From NCBI RefSeq assembly GCF_002502735.1, contig NZ_DAQC01000005.1, forward strand, positions 1 through 64,000: a stretch of DNA of 64,000 nt, read 5' to 3'. A program made the position numbers and the translations under genes. Below, piece after piece: positions 42,553-51,665 of this stretch. The notes beneath the pieces were generated by a model. The model saw only the letters and a program-made list of their open reading frames with translations, was not told where the DNA came from and ran no database searches. Origin of the DNA: Methanoregula sp. UBA64 (lineage in GTDB: Archaea; Halobacteriota; Methanomicrobia; Methanomicrobiales; Methanospirillaceae). How positions within the stretch are numbered: the stretch's first letter is position 1; each line of letters begins with the position of its first letter.

Positions 42553-43860
42553 ATGAAACGTGGTTTCCTGTACTGCCTGATCCTTATCTCATCCCTTGTC
42601 CTTCTCCTGCTTGCAGCGGGGTGTACCTCGACCCCTTCGGCCCCGGCCGGACAGGAAAGTAAGAATGTATCGCCCTCGGAGACATCCTCGCCGGCCGGGA
42701 GCTCCGCTGCCAGCGTTGTCGATGCAAACAACCTCTTCTCCGCGAGCCTGTACCGCGAGCTTGCCGCAGGAGATGCCACGGGGAACATCTTCTTCTCGCC
42801 GTTCTCCATCTCGTCTGCCTTTGCCATCACGTACGAAGGGGCACGCGGGACGACCGCCGACCAGATCCGGTCCGTATTTTACTTCCCGGCAAACCAGATC
42901 GCAATGCGGGAAGGATATGCCGCAGAGAATGGAGCGATCAACGCGAAGAACGCCGGTTACACGTTGAGCACGGCAAATGCCCTCTGGGCGGAGAAGACCT
43001 ACGTCTTCCTCCCCGCGTACACCGCCACGGCGGAACAGTACTACGGCGCCAATACCACGAACCTCGACTTCGTCAACCAGCCCGAGGCTTCGCGCCAGAC
43101 CATCAACACCTGGGTAGCGGACCAGACCAATAACAAGATCCTCGACCTGCTGCCTGCCGGGTCCATCACCGCCATGACGAGGCTCGTGATCACCAACGCC
43201 GTCTATTTCAAGGGTACCTGGGAGAAGCAGTTCGACGCCGGCCAGACTGCCGATGCCCCGTTTACCACCCCGGACGGCTCGAACATCACAGTAAAGATGA
43301 TGCAGCAGACCGGCGACGGTGCCACCTTCCCGTACGCAGCTACCAGAGATATCCAGATGCTCTCCCTGCCTTACACGGCAAAGGACAATAACGGGCTCTC
43401 GATGGTGATCCTCCTGCCCCGCCACAACGATATTTCAGCTGCCGTCCCGTACCTTGACCCGGCCAACCTCTCGGCGCTGGAGCAGAACGCATCCACCCGG
43501 CAGGTAAAGGTGTACATCCCGAAGTTCAAGATCGAGGCACAGTACTCCCTTGCCGGGACGCTCTCTTCTATGGGAATGCCCACGGCATTCTCTGACAGTG
43601 CCGACTTCTCCGGGATGGACGGGAAAAAGGACCTCTTTATCAGCGATGCCGTCCACAAGGCCTGTATCGAGGTAAACGAGGAAGGCACGGAAGCGGCTGC
43701 GGCAACGGGTGTTGTCCTCGCAACCAAAGCAGTGGTGGTCGGGAACGAAGAGCCGGTCCCGGTCTTTAAGGCCGATCACCCGTTCCTCTTCGTGATACAG
43801 GACAACGATACGGGTACCGTCCTCTTTACCGGGCGGATCACGAACCCGAACGGCTCGTAA
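42553..43860 (+). CDS. Secreted serpin lipoprotein (serine protease inhibitor)
   Basis: Protease inhibitor of the serpin fold, 435 residues, exported and lipid-anchored. A lipobox LLAAGC near residues 19-24 follows the signal peptide, then a Ser/Pro-rich linker to about 55. The serpin core includes NIFFSPFSISSAFAITYEGA near 77, RLVITNAVYFKGTWEKQF near 216, and a hinge and reactive loop EEGTEAAAATGVVLATK at 376-392. The Ala-rich hinge is what inhibitory serpins need. The likely P1 residue is Lys392, suggesting trypsin-like targets, but this is an estimate. PFLFVIQDNDTGTVLFTGRI near the end is the family signature. Serpins are rare in archaea, and it may defend against proteases of neighbours. 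Confidence 0.92.
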   Translation: MKRGFLYCLILISSLVLLLLAAGCTSTPSAPAGQESKNVSPSETSSPAGSSAASVVDANNLFSASLYRELAAGDATGNIFFSPFSISSAFAITYEGARGTTADQIRSVFYFPANQIAMREGYAAENGAINAKNAGYTLSTANALWAEKTYVFLPAYTATAEQYYGANTTNLDFVNQPEASRQTINTWVADQTNNKILDLLPAGSITAMTRLVITNAVYFKGTWEKQFDAGQTADAPFTTPDGSNITVKMMQQTGDGATFPYAATRDIQMLSLPYTAKDNNGLSMVILLPRHNDISAAVPYLDPANLSALEQNASTRQVKVYIPKFKIEAQYSLAGTLSSMGMPTAFSDSADFSGMDGKKDLFISDAVHKACIEVNEEGTEAAAATGVVLATKAVVVGNEEPVPVFKADHPFLFVIQDNDTGTVLFTGRITNPNGS

Positions 43861-43909
43861 AAGGCCGGCGGGACCGGAAAAAAACTACAATTTTTAGAAA
43901 AGGGCCGGA

Positions 43910-44509
43910 TCAGAGCCCGTTTGCCCTCAGGAACCGCTCGTGGAGCCGGAGGTCGCCGCCGAGCTCGGGGTGGAAGGCAAGGGCTATGTGCTTTCCCTTC
44001 CCGACTGCAACAATGCCCTGGTCTATCCGGCTCAGTACCTTCACGCCGTCCCGGGCCTCTTTTATCACCGGGCCGCGGATGAAGACCGCGTGGAACGGCC
44101 CCCCGGCAAGGCCCTCGACCGGGATATCGGCTTCAAACGACTCCCGCTGCCGGCCAAACGCGTTCCGGTCCACCGTCATGTCCATAAGACCCAGGCTGTG
44201 GACCCGTGCGTCGCCGACCTCGGTTGCCATGAGGATCAGCCCGGCACAGGTAGCAAAGATACCGCCCTTGAAATTTTTTATCGGTTCATACAGGCCGTTC
44301 TTGTCGATCAGCCGCGAGATGGTAGTCGATTCCCCGCCGGGGATAGCAAGCGCGTCGCAGCCGGCAAGATCCGCCGGGCTCCTCACCTCGATTACTGCCG
44401 AACCCTCTGCATATCCGAGCGAGAGAAGAGCCTTCAAAAAAGCGTCGATGTGCTCGCTCACGTCTCCCTGAAGGGCGAGCACGCCGACTTTTATTCCTTT
44501 ACTTCCCAC
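43910..44509 (-). CDS. pdxT: PLP synthase glutaminase subunit PdxT
   Basis: Glutaminase that feeds ammonia to PdxS for vitamin B6 (pyridoxal phosphate) synthesis. From the GTG at 44509 it has 199 residues. Signature parts are VGVLALQGDVSEH (8-20), PGGESTTI (57-64) and FATCAGLIL with the nucleophile Cys88; a His and Glu near the C-terminus (FHPELGGD) complete the triad. The start GTG lies inside the last codons of pdxS, an 11-base overlap, so the two subunits are translationally coupled. Confidence 0.92.
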   Translation of the reverse strand: MGSKGIKVGVLALQGDVSEHIDAFLKALLSLGYAEGSAVIEVRSPADLAGCDALAIPGGESTTISRLIDKNGLYEPIKNFKGGIFATCAGLILMATEVGDARVHSLGLMDMTVDRNAFGRQRESFEADIPVEGLAGGPFHAVFIRGPVIKEARDGVKVLSRIDQGIVAVGKGKHIALAFHPELGGDLRLHERFLRANGL

Positions 44510-45395
44510 GGGTCTGCAACACCTCATCGGGACGGAGGGTGTGAACGTCGAGGCCCGGCATTGCATCGCCAAGGCCCGTGCTGACTTTTGCGATTACGGC
44601 GGGATCCTTGTAGTGGTTGACCGCTTCCACGATCGCCTTTGCCATCTTCTCGGGGTTCGAAGACTTAAAAATCCCCGACCCGACAAAGACCCCGTCGGCC
44701 CCGAGCTGCATCATGAGCGCCGCGTCCGAGGGGGTGGCAATACCGCCTGCCGAGAAGTTCACGACCGGGAGCCGGCCGCGGGTGGCGCATTCGATCACGA
44801 GCTCAGCCGGGGCCTCGATGCTCCGTGCATAGGCAATCCGCTCCTGGATATCCATGCCCTGGACCTTCCGGATCTCGCCCATGATCGCCCGCATGTGGCG
44901 CACGGCTTCGACAACATTGCCGGTACCTGCCTCGCCTTTTGTACGGATCATGGCCGCGCCCTCGTTTACCCGGCGGAGCGCCTCGCCGAGGTTCCGCGCA
45001 CCGCAGACGAACGGAACCTTGAACTGCTTCTTGTCGATATGGAATTCCTCGTCTGCCGGGGTCAGGACCTCGCTCTCGTCGATCATGTCGACGCCGAGCA
45101 CCTCGAGCACCTGTGCCTCGACAAAGTGGCCGATCCTGACCTTGCCCATCACCGGGATCGAGACCGCATCGATGATCTCCTGGACCTTTTGGGGGTCTGC
45201 CATCCGGGCGACGCCGCCCATCTTACGGATATCGGACGGCACCCGCTCAAGAGACATGACTGCGACGGCACCGGCGCTCTCGGCGATCTTCGCCTGCTCG
45301 GCATTGACGACATCCATGATCACGCCCCCTTTCTGCATGGATGCAAAGCCGCGCTTGATAAGCTCGGTGCCAAATCTCAGTTCTTCAAGTTTCAT
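44499..45395 (-). CDS. pdxS: PLP synthase subunit PdxS
   Basis: Synthase subunit that makes pyridoxal phosphate from ribose-5-phosphate, glyceraldehyde-3-phosphate and ammonia. A TIM barrel of 298 residues. Lys85 in IPVMGKVRIGH is the first Schiff-base lysine, and IRTKGEAGTGN near 150 has the second. GVARMADP and FVGSGIFKSSNPEK bind phosphate. It acts as a twelve-subunit ring with PdxT. It begins 9 bases after the cbiB stop and overlaps pdxT at its end, as part of a six-gene operon. Confidence 0.95.
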   Translation of the reverse strand: MKLEELRFGTELIKRGFASMQKGGVIMDVVNAEQAKIAESAGAVAVMSLERVPSDIRKMGGVARMADPQKVQEIIDAVSIPVMGKVRIGHFVEAQVLEVLGVDMIDESEVLTPADEEFHIDKKQFKVPFVCGARNLGEALRRVNEGAAMIRTKGEAGTGNVVEAVRHMRAIMGEIRKVQGMDIQERIAYARSIEAPAELVIECATRGRLPVVNFSAGGIATPSDAALMMQLGADGVFVGSGIFKSSNPEKMAKAIVEAVNHYKDPAVIAKVSTGLGDAMPGLDVHTLRPDEVLQTRGK

Positions 45396-45404
45396 ATACC
45401 GGTA

Positions 45405-46349
45405 CTATTGTACCAGCCAAGCCAATAAAATAAGTGTCCCGGCAGCAGTTGCCGCAAATGCGATGGTGACCACCCGGACCGCCCGCAGCACGTCGGTACC
45501 GCCTTCTGTGAGCGGCCGGGTCCCGCTGCCGATCGTGTATACCCCCGGCTTTTCAAACCGGATCCCGCAGCCCCCGGCCATTGCTGCCATGATGATGCCA
45601 CCGTTAAAGCCCGGCCGTTTTTTGCCGTCGCTCTTCAGGGTCCGCCACGCGGCCCGAAACGTCCCCTGCGCTGCAAACCAGACCAGAAGGTAAAACGTGG
45701 TGATCCGGGCGGGGATGTACCCGAGAACATCGTCGATCCGGGCCGGACACCAGCCCAGACGGATCCGCTCGTCTTTGTACCCGAGCATGGCATCCATGGT
45801 GTTTGCCGCCCGGAACACCGCGGCTGCCGCAAGGCCGAGGGCCCATAACGAGAAGACCGCATAGTAAAAAAGGGGCGCGACGATGCTGTCGTTGAGGTTC
45901 TCGGTCATGGACTCGTACGCCGCGGAGCGGATATGCTCCGGGTCGAGCGCCGCCGTGTCCCGGGAGACCATCATCTTAACCTGTTCGCGGCCGGCACCCA
46001 CGCCGTCTTCGAGGGCCGCTGCTACGCCGAGCGTATGCTCTTCAAGCGAGCGCCAGGCAAAACAGCATTTCAAAAAGAACGGGGCACCGATGAGAAACAC
46101 GAGCAACGGCGCGTACTTCCCGAAGAGGTAGAACGGGAGTGCGAACAGGACTGCGGTGATCAGCCAGAAGAGGACTCCCGCTGCCCGCTGGAGCCACGGC
46201 GGATACCTCCCCGGCTGTCCCCACCACCCGATAAACCGGCCAATGAGCGCGACTGGGTGAAGGGCAGAGTGCGGGTCCCCGGTGAGCCGGTCGATGAAGA
46301 GCGCGAGAAGAAGAACAGCGCCGGCAAGGATCAGGTCTGTCGGTACCAT
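45405..46349 (-). CDS. cbiB: Adenosylcobinamide-phosphate synthase CbiB
   Basis: Membrane enzyme of late cobalamin synthesis that attaches aminopropanol phosphate to cobyric acid; also named CobD in archaea. The 314 residues have four to five membrane helices. Family features are DRLTGDPHSALHPVALIG near 20-37, RDTAALDPEHIRSAAYESMTENLNDSIVAP near 130-158 (given in part: ESMTENLNDS), ANTMDAMLGYKDE and KKRPGFNGG. It overlaps the upstream membrane-protein gene by 19 bases. The product serves B12-dependent enzymes such as the class II RNR at 32216 and methyl-transfer in methanogenesis. Confidence 0.92.
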   Translation of the reverse strand: MVPTDLILAGAVLLLALFIDRLTGDPHSALHPVALIGRFIGWWGQPGRYPPWLQRAAGVLFWLITAVLFALPFYLFGKYAPLLVFLIGAPFFLKCCFAWRSLEEHTLGVAAALEDGVGAGREQVKMMVSRDTAALDPEHIRSAAYESMTENLNDSIVAPLFYYAVFSLWALGLAAAAVFRAANTMDAMLGYKDERIRLGWCPARIDDVLGYIPARITTFYLLVWFAAQGTFRAAWRTLKSDGKKRPGFNGGIIMAAMAGGCGIRFEKPGVYTIGSGTRPLTEGGTDVLRAVRVVTIAFAATAAGTLILLAWLVQ

Positions 46350-46906
46350 ACGAACAACGCACCGACGATTAAGACGATAAAGGCAAGGATGTTGAGAACT
46401 TCAATTTTCGTATAATACCACGTGCTGTACAACACCAGGCCAATCCCCATGGCGATCATCAGCAGGTGGGGCCGGCCGTGGGCGACCGGCTGGACCGCTG
46501 GTTCCTTTTTCTGTTCCTCTTCTCCCCGCGTGGGCCGGACATTGACCTCGATGCGAAGGGTGGCTTTCGAGGCGCCGTACCCGGCAAGGATATCGATATC
46601 GAAAAAGCCTGGCGAGCAGTCCTTTCTGGTCTGTATCCCGAGGGTAACTTCGTCGATCACATACATGTTCTCGTGGAAAAAGTCTGAAAACATGCCTGCG
46701 TTCGACGAACTCGCCGTGATATGGACCGGGGCGCCCCGGTTCACGAACCGGACCCGGAGCATCCTGCCGCATTCGACATGGACATTATCGGGGGAAACTT
46801 CGATCGTGTTGATGCCGGACCGGTTGAGGTAGATCTCGGTCTTCGATCCCTCCTCCGGGGGGATTTCCGTAACCGCCAGAAGTTCGAATGGCAGCAGGGA
46901 GGACAT
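46331..46906 (-). CDS. Uncharacterised membrane-anchored protein (DUF7524-like)
   Basis: A 191-residue protein with a predicted beta-rich domain in the first 120 residues and two membrane helices near 149-186 with a short loop. The first part has EIYLNRSGINTIEVSPDNV and VECGRMLRVRFVNRGAP, a pattern seen in the archaeal DUF7524 family; assignment is tentative. The Glu-rich stretch before the helices separates the domains. It lies between trm112-like and cbiB, and overlaps the latter by 19 bases, in the same operon. Confidence 0.62.
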   Translation of the reverse strand: MSSLLPFELLAVTEIPPEEGSKTEIYLNRSGINTIEVSPDNVHVECGRMLRVRFVNRGAPVHITASSSNAGMFSDFFHENMYVIDEVTLGIQTRKDCSPGFFDIDILAGYGASKATLRIEVNVRPTRGEEEQKKEPAVQPVAHGRPHLLMIAMGIGLVLYSTWYYTKIEVLNILAFIVLIVGALFVWYRQT

Positions 46907-46917
46907 GACGGCACCGG

Positions 46918-47091
46918 TTATTTCTGGGGAAGAAGGTTGGGGATACCCTCATGGATCGGATAATCCACCCGGCACGCGGCGCAGTGCAGGCTGCCTTCGA
47001 GGATCTCTTTTTCATCCTCTTTCCCAACAGAAAGGGCGAGATCGCCTTTGCAGACCGGGCAGCAGAGGATGTCCATGAGCGAACGCTTCAT
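46918..47091 (-). CDS. Trm112-like zinc finger protein
   Basis: A 57-residue zinc-ribbon protein. CCPVCKGDL near residues 10-19 and CAACRVDYPI at 37-46, with PNLLPQ at the end, match the Trm112/methyltransferase-activator family. In archaea these bind and stabilise SAM-dependent methyltransferases of tRNA, rRNA or release factor. The ATG at 47091 overlaps the purA stop by four bases (ATGA), so it is translated together with purA. The gene is 11 bases from the membrane-protein gene that follows. Too short for routine ORF detection, but codon use and motif are convincing. Confidence 0.82.
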   Translation of the reverse strand: MKRSLMDILCCPVCKGDLALSVGKEDEKEILEGSLHCAACRVDYPIHEGIPNLLPQK

Positions 47092-48101
47092 TGGTATTCT
47101 TTCCTGATATCGATGATCTGGGTGAGCTCGGGGCCGGTGGAGATGAGCGTGATGGGGCAGCCGATATCGTCTTCGGCGGTCTTTAAGAAGTCCTTTGCCT
47201 TTTTGGTGAGCTTGCCATAATCGCTGATGCCATAGCAGTCCGGGTCCACCCGGTCGATACCGGTGATCGCTGCCTGCGTGCAGCCGTTGATCATAGCGGA
47301 GTACCGGGCCATATCCCCGTCCCAGCCGCCGATCCGGCGCTTCCGGTGGGTGACCGTGCCGAACTCCTGGATGCCCATCGCATCGGACTTCTCCGAGGTC
47401 ATCTCGGTGGAGAACGGGCCTTCGCCCACTCTGGTGGGGTATGCCTTGAAGACCACGATGACATCGTCGATCTTGGTCGGGCCGACACCGTTATCGGCGG
47501 CGATCTGCGAGGCCGAGGTGTCCTTGCTTGTCACAAACGGGTAGGTGCCGTAATACAGCGAGATCCCGAATCCCTGTGTGCCTTCGAGAAGGACTTCCTT
47601 TCCGTCCTTTAAGGCGTCGTCGATGGCCTTCGGGACGTCCATTAAATATTCCTTGAGCTCCGGCACGTCCTTTGCCTGCGGGGATATCCGCATGACACGA
47701 TCCGCATTTGCCGGACCGCAGCCGGAACCCGTGCTCCCGATCTTCTTGGAGAGATAGTCATTGCCCTTGTCCCGGGCGATATGATCCTCGGTGATGATAC
47801 CGCAGCGCTTGTCCACAAAGACCCGGCCCCGGACACCAAGCCGGTTGACCTCGTCTTCGAGAACCTTCGGGTTCACGAGCACGCCGCTCCCGATACAGAG
47901 TTTTGCTTTGGGGTACACGAATCCGGACGGAACCATCCGGACGCCGTATTCCTTCTCCCCGACCTTGACCGTGTGGCCGGCATTGGGGCCGACACCGCCG
48001 CGGGAGATGATAACGGGTTCATCCGCGTGAGCGATGTGGGCAACAACCTTGCCCTTCCCCTCATCCCCGAAAAATCCACCAACGATAATAGTACAACTCA
48101 T
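47088..48101 (-). CDS. purA: Adenylosuccinate synthetase PurA
   Basis: GTP-dependent enzyme of AMP synthesis from IMP and aspartate. The 337 residues are the short archaeal form. Signatures: VVGGFFGDEGKGKVVAHIA-type P-loop (IVGGFFGDEGKGKV), GGVGPNAGHTV near 35, GCGPANADRV near 120, and EGTQGFGISLYYGTYPFVTSKD near 165 (read in two parts) with the catalytic region. I start at the ATG at 48101, because MSCTIIVGGFFGDEG is the usual N-terminus; the longer open frame is unlikely. It is the first gene of the purA-pdxT operon. Confidence 0.94.
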   Translation of the reverse strand: MSCTIIVGGFFGDEGKGKVVAHIAHADEPVIISRGGVGPNAGHTVKVGEKEYGVRMVPSGFVYPKAKLCIGSGVLVNPKVLEDEVNRLGVRGRVFVDKRCGIITEDHIARDKGNDYLSKKIGSTGSGCGPANADRVMRISPQAKDVPELKEYLMDVPKAIDDALKDGKEVLLEGTQGFGISLYYGTYPFVTSKDTSASQIAADNGVGPTKIDDVIVVFKAYPTRVGEGPFSTEMTSEKSDAMGIQEFGTVTHRKRRIGGWDGDMARYSAMINGCTQAAITGIDRVDPDCYGISDYGKLTKKAKDFLKTAEDDIGCPITLISTGPELTQIIDIRKEYQ

Positions 48102-48234
48102 TTTAAGTTCATGTAGTGTATGCCGGGTTTGGCAATAAAGTCTGCCATGAGGAAAAAAGGACGGGCAAGGGGATCGTTTGCCGGTGGAATGTGAAAACAA
48201 AAAGGGGTGGGGAAGATATCGGCGGTTCTTTTTT

Positions 48235-49392
48235 TTATAGGCCGTTCACAAAGGTCTCCATCCGGCCCAGTGCCTCGCTTAACTCCTTGCGCGAGACCGC
48301 ATAGGCACACCGGAGGTGGTAGTCCCCGCCCCTGCCAAAGACACTGCCGGGCACAACCGCAACCCGCTGTTCCTTTAAGAGTTTCTCCGCAAACTCCACA
48401 TCGGAGAGACCGGTCCCCTTAACCGAGGGGAAGGCATAGAACGCACCTTCGGGCACATGGCAGGAGAGGCCGATCTTGTTGAGGCCGGCCACAAACATGT
48501 TCCTCCGGAGCCGGTACTCGTTGACCATGCTCGTCTTCTCGTCTTCGGCAGAACGGAGCGCCTCGACCGCACCCACCTGTCCCATAACGGGGGCGCAGAG
48601 CATCACGTACTGGTGGATCTTGAGCGCAGCATCGCAGATCTCCTTGGGCGCACAGAGGAATCCCACCCGCCAGCCGGTCATTGCATAGGCTTTCGAGAAC
48701 CCGTTTAAGGTGATCGTCCGCTCCCAGAGATCCTTTACCGTTGCCGATGCCACATGGGAGGATTCGTAGGTGAGTTCCGAGTAGACTTCGTCGCTGATAA
48801 GGAGGAGATCCTTATCGGTCACGATATCCGCGATCGGCCCGAGATCCTCCTTTTTCATGACCGCGCCGGTCGGGTTGTTGGGGAAGTTGATGATCAGGGC
48901 TTTTGTCTTGTCCGTGATCTTCTCCTGGAGCTTGTCGGGGTTGAGCCGGAAATGATCCTGTTCGGTACACTCGATCGGGACGGGTGTACCCCCGGCGAGC
49001 GTGACGCAGGGCGCATACGAGACGTAACTGGGCTCGGCAATCAGCACTTCATCCCTGGGATTTACAACCGCCCGGATAGCGATGTCGAGGGCTTCGGAGA
49101 CCCCGGTGGTGATGATCATCTCGTCGTTTGCCGTGTAGTTGAGCTGGTACCGGCTTGCAAGGTGGGCCGAGAGTGCGTCGCGGAGCGTCTGGAGGCCCCG
49201 GTTCGAGGTATACGAGGTCACGCCCTGCTCGACCGAGTAGATCCCCGATTCGCAGATGTTCCACGGGGTCCTGAAGTCCGGCTCCCCGACCCCGAGCGAG
49301 ATCACATCGTCCATGGTGAGGACGAGATCGAAGAACTTCCTGATGCCCGACGGAGGGATCTCCCGGGCCCGTTCAGAGACAAAATTCCGCAT
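48235..49392 (-). CDS. PLP-dependent aminotransferase, class I/II
   Basis: A 385-residue aspartate-aminotransferase-type enzyme. LGVGEPDFRTP near 33, INFPNNPTGAVM near 166, and the PLP lysine in NGFSKAYAMTGWRVGF near 230-245 are clear, with RCAYAVSR near the C-terminus for the substrate carboxylate. Its amino donor and acceptor cannot be fixed from sequence. It begins 12 bases after the Lrp-type regulator gene; the two probably belong to one transcript starting at orc1/cdc6. Confidence 0.9.
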   Translation of the reverse strand: MRNFVSERAREIPPSGIRKFFDLVLTMDDVISLGVGEPDFRTPWNICESGIYSVEQGVTSYTSNRGLQTLRDALSAHLASRYQLNYTANDEMIITTGVSEALDIAIRAVVNPRDEVLIAEPSYVSYAPCVTLAGGTPVPIECTEQDHFRLNPDKLQEKITDKTKALIINFPNNPTGAVMKKEDLGPIADIVTDKDLLLISDEVYSELTYESSHVASATVKDLWERTITLNGFSKAYAMTGWRVGFLCAPKEICDAALKIHQYVMLCAPVMGQVGAVEALRSAEDEKTSMVNEYRLRRNMFVAGLNKIGLSCHVPEGAFYAFPSVKGTGLSDVEFAEKLLKEQRVAVVPGSVFGRGGDYHLRCAYAVSRKELSEALGRMETFVNGL

Positions 49393-49404
49393 CCGTTCTC
49401 ACCC

Positions 49405-49896
49405 CTAGAAGGAATACGGGAGGCGTTCAGCTTCCTGCTGCTCGAAAAGCGTGTTGCCATTCTCCTTATAGGATTTCATGACAATGTGGGTCGCCGTCTC
49501 GCGGATCCGGTCCATCGGGGCAACGTGTTCCGAGACAAACCGGGAAACCTCCTGCATGTTCTTGCCGCTTACCATCAGCTGCAGGTCGTAGGTACCGGTA
49601 ATGAGGCGGAGCGTCCGCACCTCCCTGAACCGGGAGAGCCGTTCTGCGATCCGGTCGTACCCGAAGTCGCGCTCGGGGCTCACCTTGAGCTCGATGATGG
49701 AGGAGACTTCGCTGTTCCCCGCCTTCTCCCAGTCAATGACGGTCGTATACTTGCGGATGATCCTGTTCTCTTCAAGTGCGTGGATCCGTGCCTCGACTTC
49801 CGACGGGATAAGATTGGTCATCGATCCGATTTCCTGTACAGACAGCCGGCTGTTCTCCTCAAGAATCCTGAGGAGTTCGAGATCCTTGTCATCCAT
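49405..49896 (-). CDS. Lrp/AsnC family transcriptional regulator
   Basis: A 163-residue regulator. The N-terminal helix-turn-helix (about 1-55) has LLRILEENSRLSVQEIGSMT and VEARIHALEENRIIRKYTTV; the C-terminal RAM domain (about 65-150) contains LITGTYDLQLMVSGKNMQE. Lrp/AsnC proteins often sense amino acids and control linked amino acid enzymes, so the adjoining aminotransferase is a likely target. ATG at 49896 is preferred, with AGGTGA in front; GTG at 49899 is in frame. The gene starts 6 bases after the orc1/cdc6 stop. Confidence 0.88.
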   Translation of the reverse strand: MDDKDLELLRILEENSRLSVQEIGSMTNLIPSEVEARIHALEENRIIRKYTTVIDWEKAGNSEVSSIIELKVSPERDFGYDRIAERLSRFREVRTLRLITGTYDLQLMVSGKNMQEVSRFVSEHVAPMDRIRETATHIVMKSYKENGNTLFEQQEAERLPYSF

Positions 49897-49902
49897 CACA
49901 TC

Positions 49903-51195
49903 TCACCTGAACCACGTTTTTAACCATTTGGCTTCCATCTGATTTATATCAAGATCTTTTAATCCGTTCAGCCGTGGATCCGTCAGCACGACCTCGCGGA
50001 TCTTGTTCGTGTTGGCATCGAACCACATCTCTTTTGTACGCCCGTACCGTCCCCTGCTGACCACCCGGGTGTTGATCACGCCCAGCATGTTGAGTTCCGA
50101 GATGAGATCGGTGATCCGCCGGTGGGTGAGGATATCGAGCTGGAGGGGTGGGGCAAGGTCCTGGTACACGCGCGAGACCTCCCCGCTGGTAAAGATGTTC
50201 TGGCCCAGCTGTTCGAGCGTCAGCATGGAGAAAAGGATCAGCTTGCTCTGGCTGGGGAGCGTTGCAATGCACTCGATCATGCTGTCCGTCTCGATCTTTG
50301 CCTGGGCCTGCTTTACATGCTCTTCGCCCAGCTGTTTTGACTCGTCCCGGTCGGCGAGCTCCCCGGAGATCCTGAGGAGATCGAGCGCCCGGCGTGCATC
50401 GCCATGCTCCTGGGCCGCAAGGGCAGCGCACAGCGGGATCACACCGTCGGCAACCGCGCCCTCGACAAATGCCCCGGCCGCACGCTGGGTCAGGATATCC
50501 ACGAGCTGCGGCGCATTGTACGGCGGAAAGACGATCTCCTCTTCCGATAACGAAGAGAGGACCCGGGGGTCAAGGAAGTCCTTGAAACTGAGATCGTTTG
50601 AGATCCCGATGATGCTGACCTTGGAATTTTTGAGATCGGAATTGATCCTGGTCAGGTTGTAGAGCGTGTCGTCGCCGCTCTTTTTGACGAGCTTGTCGAT
50701 CTCGTCAAGTACAATGACAAGAACGCCGCCGCCGGCTTCGAGCTGGTTCTTGAGTTCTGCATACACCTGGTCGGTGGGCCACCCGGTCATCGGGATGTGA
50801 CTCTTGGTCTTGTCGCTTGCAGTCTCGTCAACCCCGTCGATGCACTTTGCTATCTGGGCGAGCACCCGGTACTGGGTGTCGATCACTTCGCAGTTGAGGT
50901 GAACGATCCGGCAGAGGGTTCCCATCTTGCTGCTCGCTTTCTCCAGCTCGGAACCAACGTACCGCACGCTGGCTGTCTTTCCTGTCCCGGTCTTGCCATA
51001 GATCAGGATATTGGAGGGGGTTTCGTTCCTGAGGGAGGGGGCAAGGATCGAGGCGACCGTATCGATCTGCGGCTGGCGGTGAGGTAGAATCTGGGGACGG
51101 TACGAGTGCCTGAGCACCTCCCGGTCGCGGAATATCCGGTTATTGGAAAGGTATTTCTTGAACAGACTGGTTGAGGGGTCTTCAGGTTCGGGCAT
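49903..51195 (-). CDS. cdc6: Orc1/Cdc6 replication initiator
   Basis: AAA+ initiator that binds origin DNA and helps load MCM; 430 residues. Walker A GKTGTGKT with Lys73, Walker B VIVLDEIDKL near 165, sensor 1 IGISNDLSF near 205, and DARRALDLLRISGELA near 285 (sensor 2) are intact. A winged-helix domain, about 330-430, includes GEVSRVYQDL and LTHRRITDLISEL, the DNA-binding part. It is expressed away from the adjoining 600-base region that has ORB-like repeats, the usual arrangement at archaeal origins. Lrp and aminotransferase genes follow closely. Confidence 0.95.
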   Translation of the reverse strand: MPEPEDPSTSLFKKYLSNNRIFRDREVLRHSYRPQILPHRQPQIDTVASILAPSLRNETPSNILIYGKTGTGKTASVRYVGSELEKASSKMGTLCRIVHLNCEVIDTQYRVLAQIAKCIDGVDETASDKTKSHIPMTGWPTDQVYAELKNQLEAGGGVLVIVLDEIDKLVKKSGDDTLYNLTRINSDLKNSKVSIIGISNDLSFKDFLDPRVLSSLSEEEIVFPPYNAPQLVDILTQRAAGAFVEGAVADGVIPLCAALAAQEHGDARRALDLLRISGELADRDESKQLGEEHVKQAQAKIETDSMIECIATLPSQSKLILFSMLTLEQLGQNIFTSGEVSRVYQDLAPPLQLDILTHRRITDLISELNMLGVINTRVVSRGRYGRTKEMWFDANTNKIREVVLTDPRLNGLKDLDINQMEAKWLKTWFR

Positions 51196-51265
51196 AATGG
51201 GACACGTGGAGCTGAGAGTAGGTGGGATGAGATAAAAAAGTACGCGGTTTTTTGTTCTTTATATA

Positions 51266-51286
51266 CCCCCCTGCTTCCTGTGGAAA
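51266..51286 (-). repeat. ORB-like element 1
   Basis: Reads CCCCCCTGCTTCCTGTGGAA; reverse orientation relative to the element at 51666. Core TTCC(T)GTGGAA with a C run on the outside. Confidence 0.6.
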
Positions 51287-51434
51287 AACCTCTAAAAACG
51301 CTTTTTTTTGCTTTCTAAAAGAAATTCTTGCGATTAGCAGACTATTATTTTAGTGTCGTTTAAAAAGCCCTGCGGCAAAACCTCCGTCGTGAGTTGTGCG
51401 GTAATTCCAGCCCTTTTCCAAAAACAGGGACCCA

Positions 51435-51454
51435 CCCCATTGTTTCCTGTGGAA
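51435..51454 (-). repeat. ORB-like element 2
   Basis: Reads CCCCATTGTTTCCTGTGGAA, sharing TTTCCTGTGGAA-like core and C run with element 1 and in the same orientation. Confidence 0.6.
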
Positions 51455-51665
51455 CCTGAGAGAATTATAACCCTGATAATTCAAGAAAAAAAGAAGAATA
51501 GTCATTGAAGATCTCCCCGTAAAACTATAAAAACACATCGTTTTTGATGTGACAATGTAAAGAACATACAACAACCGGAAGGAAACGCTGAAACCGGCCA
51601 TGCAACAACCACGAAACAGGGAGAGTCCTACAAAACAACGGGAAGCAGCTCTTGGCATTTGAGAA

